Of a stretch of 64,000 nucleotides of DNA, positions 50,891-59,871 are shown one piece after another. Location: assembly GCF_000308655.1 (NCBI RefSeq), contig NZ_BAGC01000033.1, positions 186,001 through 250,000 of the forward strand. Direction: 5' to 3'. Both the position numbers and the translations under genes were made by a program. The notes beneath the pieces are model-generated. The model saw only the letters and a list, made by a program, of their open reading frames with translations. It was not told the DNA's origin and searched no databases. The stretch is from Nocardia niigatensis NBRC 100131. Its GTDB lineage: Bacteria; Actinomycetota; Actinomycetes; Mycobacteriales; Mycobacteriaceae. The first letter of the stretch is position 1. Each line of letters begins with the position of its first letter.

Positions 50891-50940
50891 GCGGCCGGCG
50901 ACATCTCAGCCCGCGGCCGGCGACATCTCAGCCCGCGGCC
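50891..50940. repeat. 22-base tandem repeat spanning the XRE gene stop codon
   Basis: GCGGCCGGCGACATCTCAGC plus CC repeats with a 22-base period at 50891 and 50913, with a partial third copy at 50935. The XRE stop codon (50928-50930) lies inside it, so each unit offers an equivalent stop. Confidence 0.8.
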
Positions 50941-52160
50941 AGGGATCGGAGCTGATCCAGATAGGTGCGGGTGCGCGGATCGCCGGGAAAGCGTTCGATC
51001 ATCTCCCGGGCCGTCTCGCCCGCGATCCACATGAGCGATGGCAGCGAGCGGCGCGTGCCGCTGAAGGCGCGCATGCCCTCGTCCAGGGCGAGCTCCAGAT
51101 TGCGATCGCGGATGGCGACCACCGCCAGCGTCAGGTGCGCCTCGGCGACCCGCATGGGTTTGCGGATGCTGCCATCGGGCCGGGTGGAGGTCAGGATCAC
51201 CTGCCGGGCATAGTTTTCCGCGAGTCGATCGTCCCCGGCTACCCGGCAGCAGTCCATGGCGTAGAAGTCGAACTTCTGCGGATCGACCACGAAATGGTTG
51301 TCCAGATTGGACGGGTGCTCGATGGCGTCCAGAATCGAACGTCCCTGGGCGAGGGCCTTTTCCACCTCGCGCCGGTCACCCAGCCGCGCCCACGCCTTGG
51401 CCCGCTGCGCCGCCAGCTGCACGCCGACGCCCAGCCGGTCGGTCGTGGGGTGCGCGGCCTCGGCGGTCTCGATGGCGCCGCGGTAGTTGGCCTGGGTGAG
51501 CGCGAACCAGGAGGCCATTTCGGCTCCCCAGCCGATGATTTCGGCGTGCTCGGCCTCCTGGCCGAGGGAGAGCGCGGCCCGGCGGGTCGCCTCGGCGGCG
51601 GTGCGCCAGCCGAGATCGTAATCGACGCAACCGACCAGCAGCGCAACCCATCCCGCCAGGATCAGGACCTCCCGATGCTGCGCGAGGGTCAAGCGACCGT
51701 CCAGTAGGGAAGTGATGCGCCGGAGCCACGCCGTGCCCTCCGCATGCAGCTCGTGCGGATCGGCGCACGCATACTCCGAACACATCCGGTCGGCGGTGAT
51801 GCGGATCGCGTCGAGGGTGGAGGCGGACACATCGGACATACGTAGCCGCCCAATGAATTCCAGCGTGTCCATCCCCGTGGCCGAGAGCATCTCGTCGTCC
51901 CGATTGGGCCGGGCCTTGGGAAAGAACGCTGCCGTCACCGTGTCGAAAGCCGCCGCGATGATCGGAGCGTAGAAATCGTCCGGGCGCGATTCGCCGGACT
52001 CCCAGCGCCGCCAGTTACGCAGAAGTGTGCTGTCCGTTGGCAGATTGTGGCTCGACTTGGATCGCATGGCCCGCACCGCATCGGCTTGAGACCACCCCCG
52101 AGCATCACGTTCGGCACGCATTCGGACAGCCCATACAGGTCGATCCTCACCGGCGGACAC
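50928..52160 (-). CDS. XRE-family regulator with large TPR-like C-terminal domain
   Basis: About 410 residues from GTG 52160 (a longer frame reaches ATG 52277). The N-terminal HTH reads MRAERDARGWSQADAVRAMR and continues to LLRNWRRWESGESRP. The remaining ~330 residues are helical and repeat-like (TLAQHREVLILAGWVALLVG, AAEATRRAALSLGQEAEHAE, VQLAAQRAKAWARLGDRREV), as in the actinobacterial XRE-TPR regulators that sense small ligands or peptides. It is divergent from a small resolvase-fold protein. Target genes are unknown. Confidence 0.82.
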   Translation of the reverse strand: MSAGEDRPVWAVRMRAERDARGWSQADAVRAMRSKSSHNLPTDSTLLRNWRRWESGESRPDDFYAPIIAAAFDTVTAAFFPKARPNRDDEMLSATGMDTLEFIGRLRMSDVSASTLDAIRITADRMCSEYACADPHELHAEGTAWLRRITSLLDGRLTLAQHREVLILAGWVALLVGCVDYDLGWRTAAEATRRAALSLGQEAEHAEIIGWGAEMASWFALTQANYRGAIETAEAAHPTTDRLGVGVQLAAQRAKAWARLGDRREVEKALAQGRSILDAIEHPSNLDNHFVVDPQKFDFYAMDCCRVAGDDRLAENYARQVILTSTRPDGSIRKPMRVAEAHLTLAVVAIRDRNLELALDEGMRAFSGTRRSLPSLMWIAGETAREMIERFPGDPRTRTYLDQLRSLAAG

Positions 52161-52279
52161 GCTCTGTAGTATCTCATCAGTTAACGACGGATGGACCCGG
52201 ATAGGGCATCTGAATGTCAGTGGGTTGACATCTGCAATTGCATTCGTGATTACGCCAAGCTGTTCGACAGGGCACATTC

Positions 52280-52618
52280 ATGACAGCGATCCCCAATCCA
52301 ACGGAGGTTCGGGTGGAAGCGTTGATCTATGGGTACGTGCGTGACGATTTGGCCGACGGCCGCAGCGAAGAGCTGGAGAACGCCATGTGCGGACTCGCTC
52401 GATCCGCCGGCCTCTGCTTCGCCGCCACGTTCCATGAATCGACCCCCGGCGACGGCACCGCATTCGCGGAGCTGACCGCCGAACTCAAGCGCGCCGATGC
52501 CCACCACGTGGTGGTGCCGTCGCTCGATCACCTTGCGGGCCAGACGATTCCGCGTGATCTGCTGATCGCGAAACTGGCGCACGAGGCCTCCGTCAAGATC
52601 TGGGCCGTAGAGCACTAG
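52280..52618 (+). CDS. Small protein resembling a catalytically dead serine-recombinase N-domain
   Basis: A 112-residue protein. ALIYGYVRDD at the N-terminus and ADAHHVVVPSLDHLAGQ in the middle align in order with the start and active-site loop of serine resolvases (usually YARVS and VxxLDRLGR). The nucleophilic Ser and the two catalytic Args are absent and there is no C-terminal DNA-binding domain, so recombination is unlikely. It is divergent from an XRE-TPR regulator across a ~119-base gap, which suggests a regulatory pair. The family assignment is by eye and moderate. Confidence 0.6.
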   Translation: MTAIPNPTEVRVEALIYGYVRDDLADGRSEELENAMCGLARSAGLCFAATFHESTPGDGTAFAELTAELKRADAHHVVVPSLDHLAGQTIPRDLLIAKLAHEASVKIWAVEH

Positions 52619-52632
52619 CCGACGAGACGACA

Positions 52633-52662
52633 GCCGCACCTGCGCCGGAACGCAGGTGCGGC
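52633..52662. terminator. Terminator between convergent genes
   Basis: A 12-bp perfect stem GCCGCACCTGCG/CGCAGGTGCGGC, loop CCGGAA, followed by AATGGTTT. It serves the rightward resolvase-like gene and possibly the leftward PAC2 gene. Confidence 0.75.
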
Positions 52663-52702
52663 AATGGTTTCGGTGTCGGAGCCGGTTGGCAGGAGCCGGT
52701 GG

Positions 52703-53596
52703 TCAGAGGCCGAAGCCGCCCCGGCCGCGGCGGCGTAGGTACTTCTCGAACTCGGCCGCGATGGCGTCGCCGTCGATCTTGGCCATGGCGTCGTTGATGT
52801 CGACCTCGGCATCGCCGCGCTCCTCGAGCGAGCGCACGTATTCGGCGATCTCCTCGTCGCCGGCGGTCATCTCGTTGACCGCGCCCTCCCATTCCTCGGC
52901 CTGCTCGGGCAGACCGCCGAGCGGCACCTCGACATCGAGCACATCCTCGACCCGGTGCAGTAGGGCGATGATGGCCTTGGGGTTCGGCGGCTGGGAGACG
53001 TAGTGCGGCACCGCCGCCCAGAAGGAGATGGCCGGGACGCCCGCGCGCACGCACGCGTCCTGCAGCACTCCGGTAATACCGGTCGGTCCCTCGTAGCGAG
53101 TCTGTTCCAGGTTGAAGCGTTCCGCGGCTTCCTTGTTATAGGCGGTGCCGGTGACCGGAACCGGCCGGGTGTGCGGAGTATCGGCCAGCAGCGCGCCGAG
53201 AATCACCACCGTGGACACCCCGAGCTGTTCGACGAATTCGAGGATGTCATTACAGAAGCTGCGCCAGCGCATATTCGGTTCGACGCCACGCAGCAGCACG
53301 ACATCCCGATCGCTGCCCGGGGGCGAACACACCGACAGCATCGCCGAGGGCCACTGGATCTCGCGGGTAACCCCGTCAACCTGCCGGACCGTCGGCCGGT
53401 TGACCTGATAGTCGTAATAATCCTCGGAGTCGAGCTCGGCCAGTGGCTGCGCGTCCCAGATCAGTTCCAGATGCTCGACCGCGCCACTGGCGGCATCGGC
53501 GGCATCGTTCCAGCCTTCGAAGGCGGCCACGAGCACCGGATCCCGCAGCGTAGGCAGGTCCGATTCGGGTGGCACCGGGGATTCACTGGCGTTCAC
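52703..53596 (-). CDS. PAC2-family protein (proteasome-assembly-chaperone-like fold)
   Basis: A 297-residue protein. The PAC2 domain starts VLVAAFEGWNDAADAASGAVEHL and includes VVLLRGVEPNMRWRSFCNDIL and VVILGALLADTPHTRPVP. Actinobacterial members are conserved near methionine synthase or proteasome genes; the molecular role is not established. The C-terminal ~70 residues are acidic and end in RRRGRGGFGL. The GTG start has TAGGCT six bases upstream and no ribosome site. It is divergent from metH with 115 bases between start codons. Confidence 0.88.
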   Translation of the reverse strand: MNASESPVPPESDLPTLRDPVLVAAFEGWNDAADAASGAVEHLELIWDAQPLAELDSEDYYDYQVNRPTVRQVDGVTREIQWPSAMLSVCSPPGSDRDVVLLRGVEPNMRWRSFCNDILEFVEQLGVSTVVILGALLADTPHTRPVPVTGTAYNKEAAERFNLEQTRYEGPTGITGVLQDACVRAGVPAISFWAAVPHYVSQPPNPKAIIALLHRVEDVLDVEVPLGGLPEQAEEWEGAVNEMTAGDEEIAEYVRSLEERGDAEVDINDAMAKIDGDAIAAEFEKYLRRRGRGGFGL

Positions 53597-53602
53597 CCGG
53601 TC

Positions 53603-53608
53603 AGCCTA
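53603..53608 (-). promoter_or_regulatory. -10 box of a leaderless promoter for the PAC2 gene
   Basis: TAGGCT on the minus strand, six bases before the GTG. Confidence 0.6.
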
Positions 53609-53698
53609 CGGTGTGCGTAGACGCAGTGTGCATGCGACGCGCAATGTGGGACTCGGGCTACCACGCACACCGACGCGGGGATTGTCGGGCGTTCCCAC

Positions 53699-53704
53699 TA
53701 CTCT
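53699..53704 (+). promoter_or_regulatory. -10 box of a leaderless promoter for metH
   Basis: TACTCT, then a 7-base spacer, then ATG 53712. This leaves no room for a 5' riboswitch from this promoter. Confidence 0.6.
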
Positions 53705-53711
53705 TGGGTAC

Positions 53712-56700
53712 ATGTCTGTACGCAGCCGCGCCGAATTCGACACCACCCTCTTGGACACGCTCAGACGGCGTGTCGTAATCGGGGACGGTGCGATGGGCAC
53801 GATGCTGCAGGCCGCGGATCTCACTCTCGACGATTTCCGCGGCCTCGAGGGATGCAACGAAATCCTCAATGAAACCCGCCCCGACGTGCTGCGCCACATC
53901 CACCGGGCCTATTTCGAGGCCGGCGCCGACGCCGTCGAAACCAATACCTTCGGGTGCAATCTCCCCAACCTCGCCGATTACGACATCTCCGACCGTATTC
54001 GCGACCTGTCCGAGCGGGGCACCCGCCTCGCCCGCGAGGTGGCCGACGAGATGGGACCCTCGGCCGACGGGACCGCCCGGTACGTGCTGGGTTCCATGGG
54101 CCCCGGCACCAAGCTGCCGACCCTGGGTCACGCGCCCTACGCGGCCCTGCGCGACGCCTACAGTGAGGCCGCGCTCGGGATGCTCGACGGTGGCGCCGAC
54201 GCCATCCTCATCGAAACCTGCCAGGACCTGCTGCAGGTCAAGGCCGCCGTCACCGGCAGCCATCGGGCCATGGACAAGGCCGGGCGCCGGATCCCGATCA
54301 TCGCGCACGTGACCATGGAGACCACCGGCACCATGCTGGTCGGCTCCGAGATCGGCGCCGCGCTGACCGCGCTGGAGAAGCTCGGCATCGACATGATCGG
54401 GCTGAACTGCGCCACCGGCCCGGACGAGATGAGCGAGCACCTGCGTCATCTGTCCAGGCACGCGCAGCTGCCGGTGTCGGTCATGCCGAACGCCGGCCTG
54501 CCGATCCTCGGCGCGAACGGGGCGGAGTACCCGCTCACGCCGGAAGAGCTGGCGGTCGCGTTGAGCCAGTTCGTGTCCGAGTTCGGGCTGTCGCTGGTCG
54601 GCGGCTGCTGTGGCACCACTCCCGAGCACATCCGGCAGGTGGCCGAGGCGGTGCGCGAGGTCCAGCAGGCCAAGCGGGATCCGGTGCACGAGCCGAGCGT
54701 GTCCTCCGTCTACAGCTCGGTCCCGTTCGAGCAGGACGCCTCGATCCTGATGATCGGCGAGCGCACGAATGCCAACGGCTCCAAGGCATTCCGTGAGGCC
54801 ATGCTGGCCGGCGACTGGCAGAAGTGCCTCGACATCGCCAAGGACCAGACCCGCGACGGCGCCCACATGCTGGACCTCTGCGTCGACTACGTGGGCCGCG
54901 ACGGCACCGCCGACATGACCGAGCTGGCGTCCCGGCTGGCGACCGCGTCCACCCTGCCGATCATGCTGGACTCCACCGAAACCCCGGTGCTGAAGGCCGG
55001 TTTGGAGCACCTGGGCGGGCGCTGCGCGGTCAACTCGGTCAACTACGAGGACGGCGCGGGCCCGGATTCGCGGTTCCAGCAGACCATGGCGCTGGTCGCC
55101 GAGCACGGCGCGGCCGTGGTGGCGCTGACCATCGACGAGAACGGCCAGGCGCGCACCGCCGAGCACAAGGTGGAGATCGCCGAGCGGCTCATCGAGGACA
55201 TCACCGCCAACTGGGGTCTCGCCGAGTCCGACATCATCATCGACACGCTGACCTTCACCCTCGGCACCGGCCAGGAGGAGTCGCGGCGCGACGGCATCGA
55301 AACCATCGAGGCCATCCGCGAACTCAAGAAGCGGCATCCGAATGTGCAGACCACACTGGGCCTTTCGAACATCTCCTTCGGCCTGAACGCGGCTGCGCGG
55401 CAGGTGCTCAACTCGGTGTTCATGAACGAGTGCGTCGAGGCGGGCCTGGACTCGGCCATCGTGCACGCCTCGAAGATCCTGCCCATGGCGCGGATTCCGG
55501 AGGAGCAGCGCCAGGTCGCCCTGGATCTGGTCTACGACCGCCGCACCGAGGACTACGACCCGCTGCAGAAGCTGATGGCGCTGTTCGAGGGCGTGTCGGC
55601 GGCCTCGTCGAAGGCGTCGCGGGCCGAGGAACTGGCGGCACTGCCGCTGTTCGAGCGCCTGGAGCGCCGCATCGTGGACGGCGAGAAGGCCGGCATGGAC
55701 GCGGATCTGGACGCGGCCATGGCCGAGGTCCCGCCGCTGCAGATCATCAACGAGACGCTGCTGGCGGGCATGAAAACCGTTGGCGAGCTGTTCGGTTCGG
55801 GTCAGATGCAGCTGCCGTTCGTACTGCAGTCGGCCGAGACCATGAAGACCGCGGTCGCCTACCTGGAACCGCACATGGAGGCCACCGACGACTCGGGCAA
55901 GGGCCGCATCGTGCTGGCCACCGTCAAGGGCGACGTGCACGACATCGGCAAGAACCTGGTGGACATCATCCTGTCCAACAATGGCTACGAGGTCGTGAAT
56001 CTCGGTATCAAGCAGCCGATTTCGACGATCCTGGATGCCGCGGTGGACAAGAAGGCCGATGTCATCGGCATGTCCGGGTTGCTGGTGAAGTCCACCGTCG
56101 TCATGAAGGAGAACCTGGAGGAGCTCAACGCCCGCGGTGTCGCGGAGCAGTTCCCGGTGCTCCTGGGTGGCGCGGCGCTGACCCGTGCGTACGTGGAGAA
56201 CGATCTCACCGCCGTGTACGACGGCGAGGTGCACTACGCGCGTGACGCCTTCGAGGGCCTGCGGCTCATGGACGAGATCATGACCGTCAAGCGTGGTGGC
56301 GGGCTGGATCCGGATTCGCCGGAGGCCGTCGCGGCCCGGGAGAAGGCGGCCGAGCGCAAGGCGCGCCACGAACGGTCCCAGCGCATCGCCCGCGAGCGCA
56401 AGGCCGCCGAGGTGCCCATCGAGGTGCCGGAACGTTCAGATGTGGCCGCGGAGCTGCCGGTGCCGACGCCGCCGTTCTGGGGCTCGCGGATCGTGAAGGG
56501 CCTGTCGGTCAACGAGTACTCCGGTCTGCTCGACGAGCGGGCGCTGTTCCTCGGCCAGTGGGGTCTGCGCGGCCAGCGTGGCGGCGAGGGGCCCTCCTAC
56601 GAGGAGCTGGTGGAGACCGAAGGCCGTCCACGCCTGCGGTATTGGCTGGACCGGCTGACCGCCGAGGGCGTGCTGCAGCATGCCGCGGTGGTGTACGGGT

Positions 56701-57290
56701 ACTTCCCGGCGGTGTCCGAGGGTGACGATGTGATTGTTCTCACCGAGCCGAATCCCGATGCGCCGGAACGCTTCCGGTTCACCTTCCCGCGTCAGCAACG
56801 CGACCGGTTCCTCTGCATCGCGGACTTCGTTCGCTCACGCGAATACGCGAAGCAGACCGGGCAGGTCGATGTGCTGCCGTTCCAACTGGTCACCATGGGC
56901 AAGCCCATCGCCGACTTCGCCAATGTGCTGTTCGCGGGCGACAATTACCGCGACTATCTCGAGGTGCACGGCATCGGTGTGCAACTCACCGAAGCGCTCG
57001 CCGAGTTTTGGCACCGCCGGATCCGGGAAGAACTCACACTGGAAGGACATTCGGTCGCCGACGAGGATCCCGCCGATGTGTCGGACTACTTCAAACTCGG
57101 ATACCGTGGCGCACGGTACTCGTTCGGTTATGGCGCCTGCCCGGATCTGGAGGATCGGGCCAAACTCGTTGAACTGCTGGATGCCGGCCGGATCGGAGTG
57201 ATGCTGTCGGAGGAGCTGCAACTGCATCCGGAGCAGTCCACGGATGCGTTCGTGCTGCTGCACCCGGAAGCCAAGTACTTCAACGCTTAA
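53712..57290 (+). CDS. metH: Cobalamin-dependent methionine synthase
   Basis: A 1192-residue enzyme with the full MetH domain order. The homocysteine-binding barrel (residues 1-~320) has GDGAMGTMLQAADLT and the zinc-site cysteines in LVGGCCGTTPEH. The pterin-binding barrel follows (ERTNANGSKAFREAM), then the cap, then the B12 domain with the axial-histidine motif VHDIGKNLVD. The SAM-dependent reactivation domain ends the protein (LTEALAEFWHRRIREEL, YRGARYSFGYGACPD). It transfers methyl from methyl-THF to homocysteine. ATG 53712 was chosen for the leaderless -10 box; upstream frame is open but has no signal. Confidence 0.97.
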   Translation: MSVRSRAEFDTTLLDTLRRRVVIGDGAMGTMLQAADLTLDDFRGLEGCNEILNETRPDVLRHIHRAYFEAGADAVETNTFGCNLPNLADYDISDRIRDLSERGTRLAREVADEMGPSADGTARYVLGSMGPGTKLPTLGHAPYAALRDAYSEAALGMLDGGADAILIETCQDLLQVKAAVTGSHRAMDKAGRRIPIIAHVTMETTGTMLVGSEIGAALTALEKLGIDMIGLNCATGPDEMSEHLRHLSRHAQLPVSVMPNAGLPILGANGAEYPLTPEELAVALSQFVSEFGLSLVGGCCGTTPEHIRQVAEAVREVQQAKRDPVHEPSVSSVYSSVPFEQDASILMIGERTNANGSKAFREAMLAGDWQKCLDIAKDQTRDGAHMLDLCVDYVGRDGTADMTELASRLATASTLPIMLDSTETPVLKAGLEHLGGRCAVNSVNYEDGAGPDSRFQQTMALVAEHGAAVVALTIDENGQARTAEHKVEIAERLIEDITANWGLAESDIIIDTLTFTLGTGQEESRRDGIETIEAIRELKKRHPNVQTTLGLSNISFGLNAAARQVLNSVFMNECVEAGLDSAIVHASKILPMARIPEEQRQVALDLVYDRRTEDYDPLQKLMALFEGVSAASSKASRAEELAALPLFERLERRIVDGEKAGMDADLDAAMAEVPPLQIINETLLAGMKTVGELFGSGQMQLPFVLQSAETMKTAVAYLEPHMEATDDSGKGRIVLATVKGDVHDIGKNLVDIILSNNGYEVVNLGIKQPISTILDAAVDKKADVIGMSGLLVKSTVVMKENLEELNARGVAEQFPVLLGGAALTRAYVENDLTAVYDGEVHYARDAFEGLRLMDEIMTVKRGGGLDPDSPEAVAAREKAAERKARHERSQRIARERKAAEVPIEVPERSDVAAELPVPTPPFWGSRIVKGLSVNEYSGLLDERALFLGQWGLRGQRGGEGPSYEELVETEGRPRLRYWLDRLTAEGVLQHAAVVYGYFPAVSEGDDVIVLTEPNPDAPERFRFTFPRQQRDRFLCIADFVRSREYAKQTGQVDVLPFQLVTMGKPIADFANVLFAGDNYRDYLEVHGIGVQLTEALAEFWHRRIREELTLEGHSVADEDPADVSDYFKLGYRGARYSFGYGACPDLEDRAKLVELLDAGRIGVMLSEELQLHPEQSTDAFVLLHPEAKYFNA

Positions 57291-57309
57291 AATTCTCACC
57301 AGTTTTCCG

Positions 57310-57350
57310 GGCTTTCGCGCAGAGTTGCAGGGGTGCTCGGCGCGAAAGCC
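57310..57350 (+). promoter_or_regulatory. Stem-loop directly before the ribosome site of the Ser/Thr kinase gene
   Basis: GGCTTTCGCGC (57310-57320) pairs perfectly with GCGCGAAAGCC (57340-57350), 11 bp with a 19-base loop. The ribosome site AGGAGGGG begins four bases later. It could be a weak terminator after metH or a translational control element. Confidence 0.5.
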
Positions 57351-57370
57351 AGCAGGAGGGGCACAACCAC

Positions 57371-59071
57371 ATGAGCGCAGACCGGCTGATTGCGGGGCGG
57401 TACCGGCTAACGGATCCGATCGGCACCGGTGCGATGGGGGTCGTGTGGCGCGCGACCGATGTTCGGCTGCGGCGCACGGTCGCGGTCAAGCAATTGCTCC
57501 TGACACCGGGGCTGACCCGGTCGCAGGCCGTGGAGGCCAGGATGCGGGCGATGCGCGAGGGGCGCATCGCGGCGCGACTGCATCATCCCAACGCCGTCAC
57601 CGTGTTCGACGTGGCGGAGGAGGACGGCCAGCCCTGGCTGGTCATGGAATACGTGAACGCCGTCAGCCTGGCGGCGCTCATGCGGGAGAAGGGCAAGCTC
57701 GAGCCGGTCGAGGTGGCGCGGATCGGGGCCAAGGTCGCCGAGGCGCTGGCCGCGGCGCACAAGGCTGGGATCGTGCACCGGGATGTCAAGCCCGCCAACA
57801 TCCTGGTGGCCGATGACGGGACGGTGAAGATCACCGACTTCGGCATCTCGCGGGCCACCGGCGACGTCACCGTCACCTCCACCGGGTTCCTGGCGGGCAC
57901 GCCCGCCTACCTGTCGCCGGAGGTGGCGCGCGGCGAGAACCCGGAGCCGACCTCCGACGTATTCGCTTTGGGCTCAACGCTCTACGCGGCGGTCGAGGGG
58001 AAGCCGCCCTTCGGTGAGGGCGACAACCCGCTCGCGGTGCTGCACTCGGTGGCGCGCGCCCAGGTGCCGCCGCCGACGCATGCCGGGGCGCTCGCGCCGG
58101 TGCTGATGGACCTGCTCGCCGCCGAGGGCGCGGACCGGCCGACGATGGTGCAGGCCGCGGAACGACTGCAGGCCGTGGCGGAAGGGCGGGCCCCGGCCGT
58201 GCCCGTGCAGCCGACCAAGGTGCTACCCGCCATGAGTGCCGCTGCCCCCGTGGACGGTTCGGCCGCCACGACGGTGATGTCGAGCTCGCGCAGCGGTGCG
58301 CCCAGCAACGCCGCCGACGCCACCGTGCACGTCGACATGTCCGAGGACGGGTCGTCGCGCGGCACGGTGCCCGGGTCGCCGCCGCCCGGCATCGGCGCCG
58401 GCGCGGCGAAATCGGGTGGCGGGGACCGGAATCCGCGGCAGCTGGTCATGGTGGCGGTCGGTGTGGTGGCGGCGCTGGTGCTGGCCACGGTGATCGCGCT
58501 GGCCGTCAACCACAATGGCGGCGGCAATGCGCCGCAGGCGGACAACGGCGGCTCGGTCACGGCCACGCCGATCCCGGCGACCTCCCCGGACAATATGGGC
58601 CCGGCCGATACCGGCGCCCAGCAGCCCACCCGGAACGGCGAGGCGGGCGCGGCCACCCACGCCGTGACCACCACACCCGCGCCGACCTCGTCGGCGGCGC
58701 CCACGTCCTCGGCCCGCCCGAGCACCACCACGGCGCCGCCGTCCTCGACGACCCCGTTCGGCCCGCCGCCCGCCACCTCGGTGGCCTCGTTCATCCAGGG
58801 CTACTACGGCATGCTTCCCGGCAATGTCGGCGGTGCGTGGTCGATGCTGTCGCCCGGCTACCAGTCGTCCACGGGCGGCTACAACAGCTACGCGCAGTTC
58901 TGGAACGGCATCTCCTCGGTCAGTGTCGGCGCGGTGACGCCCAACGGCGACAACCGTGCGGTCGTGGCACTCACCTATGTGTCGAAGAACGGTCAGGTGT
59001 CCACCGAGAACCGCTGGATCCAGGTCGACTCCTCGACGGGTCATCTCCTGATCGCGGCCTCCGGCCTCTGA
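57371..59071 (+). CDS. Eukaryotic-type Ser/Thr protein kinase with transmembrane helix and external domain
   Basis: A 566-residue receptor kinase. The kinase domain spans ~1-270: glycine loop GTGAMG (18-23), Lys40, HRDVKPANI (catalytic Asp138), DFG 156-158, and an activation loop rich in Thr (DVTVTSTGFLAGT). A Ser/Pro juxtamembrane linker leads to a helix at ~357-379, then a Thr/Pro-rich stalk and an extracytoplasmic domain of ~100 residues (SFIQGYYGMLPGNVGGAWSM). There are no PASTA repeats, so it is not PknB. The C-terminal domain resembles that of PknH/PknD-like sensors only in layout. AGGAGGGG precedes ATG. Confidence 0.9.
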   Translation: MSADRLIAGRYRLTDPIGTGAMGVVWRATDVRLRRTVAVKQLLLTPGLTRSQAVEARMRAMREGRIAARLHHPNAVTVFDVAEEDGQPWLVMEYVNAVSLAALMREKGKLEPVEVARIGAKVAEALAAAHKAGIVHRDVKPANILVADDGTVKITDFGISRATGDVTVTSTGFLAGTPAYLSPEVARGENPEPTSDVFALGSTLYAAVEGKPPFGEGDNPLAVLHSVARAQVPPPTHAGALAPVLMDLLAAEGADRPTMVQAAERLQAVAEGRAPAVPVQPTKVLPAMSAAAPVDGSAATTVMSSSRSGAPSNAADATVHVDMSEDGSSRGTVPGSPPPGIGAGAAKSGGGDRNPRQLVMVAVGVVAALVLATVIALAVNHNGGGNAPQADNGGSVTATPIPATSPDNMGPADTGAQQPTRNGEAGAATHAVTTTPAPTSSAAPTSSARPSTTTAPPSSTTPFGPPPATSVASFIQGYYGMLPGNVGGAWSMLSPGYQSSTGGYNSYAQFWNGISSVSVGAVTPNGDNRAVVALTYVSKNGQVSTENRWIQVDSSTGHLLIAASGL

Positions 59072-59089
59072 CCGGACCCCGATAGGCTG

Positions 59090-59123
59090 AACCGGCTCCG
59101 CCCGCGCGGCGGGGCCGGTTTTT
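59090..59123 (+). terminator. Rho-independent terminator after the kinase gene
   Basis: A 13-bp stem (59090-59102 with 59108-59120, one G-U pair) with loop CGCGC and a run of five T at 59119-59123. Confidence 0.85.
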
Positions 59124-59154
59124 CGTCGACGGTGTGCGGAGGGAGTTCGAGTCG

Positions 59155-59829
59155 GTGGCGCGTTTGGACGCGGTGTTGTGGGATATGGACGGAACGCTGC
59201 TGGACTCGGAAAAGCTCTGGGACATGGCATTGCGCGAGTTGGCCGCCGAGTACGGCCGCGAGCTGACCGACACGGTCCGGCACGCGCTCATCGGCGCCTC
59301 CGGCCCCAACGCCTTCAGAATCTTGTTCGAGGGTCTCGGCATCGAGCACACCCCCGAGGCCGTCGCCGAGGGCTCGGAGTGGATGGAACGCCGGGTCACC
59401 GAGCTGTTCCACGGCCCGGTCCCGTGGCGCCCCGGCGCTCGCGACGCCCTGGAAATGGTGCGGGCCTCCGGAATTCCCATGGCCCTGGTCACCAACACCA
59501 AGCGCTCCCTCACCGAATACGGCCTCAACACCATCGGCCGCGAATTCTTCGGCGCCACCGTCTGCGCCGACGAGGTCTCGCACGGCAAGCCGGCTCCCGA
59601 CGTCTACCTCCGTGCCGCCGAACTCCTCGGCGTCGCCCCGGAAAACGCAGTCGCCATCGAGGATTCCCCCACCGGCTCGCTCGCCGCCCAGGCCGCAGGC
59701 TGCGCCCTCCTCGTCATCCCCTGCGAGGTCGCCGTCCCCGACGCGCCCGGCCGCACCTTCCGTGGAAGCCTGGTCGGGCTCGGTGTCGCGGACCTCGAGG
59801 ATCTGGTGCGGGTGCGCGCGAACTCCTGA
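59155..59829 (+). CDS. HAD-superfamily phosphatase (beta-phosphoglucomutase-like)
   Basis: A 224-residue protein: motif I WDMDGTLLDSEKLW, a helical cap, motif II ALVTNTKRSL, and motifs III/IV GKPAPDVYLRAAELLG and AIEDSPTGSLAA. It probably hydrolyses a sugar phosphate or similar small phosphate; the substrate is unknown. GTG 59155 was chosen because GGAGGGAG lies nine bases upstream; GTG 59134 is in frame but without a site. In many actinobacteria this HAD gene follows metH. Confidence 0.88.
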   Translation: MARLDAVLWDMDGTLLDSEKLWDMALRELAAEYGRELTDTVRHALIGASGPNAFRILFEGLGIEHTPEAVAEGSEWMERRVTELFHGPVPWRPGARDALEMVRASGIPMALVTNTKRSLTEYGLNTIGREFFGATVCADEVSHGKPAPDVYLRAAELLGVAPENAVAIEDSPTGSLAAQAAGCALLVIPCEVAVPDAPGRTFRGSLVGLGVADLEDLVRVRANS

Positions 59830-59871
59830 CTCGCGGTTCCCATTCGTCCAAGCCGGTCGCGCGGGTCTGGC

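Noticed and set aside
53613..53711. Upstream in-frame extension of metH and the idea of a cobalamin riboswitch in the leader
   Set aside because: TACTCT seven bases before ATG 53712 indicates a leaderless mRNA, and the 115-base gap to the divergent PAC2 start is too short for a B12 riboswitch of usual size.
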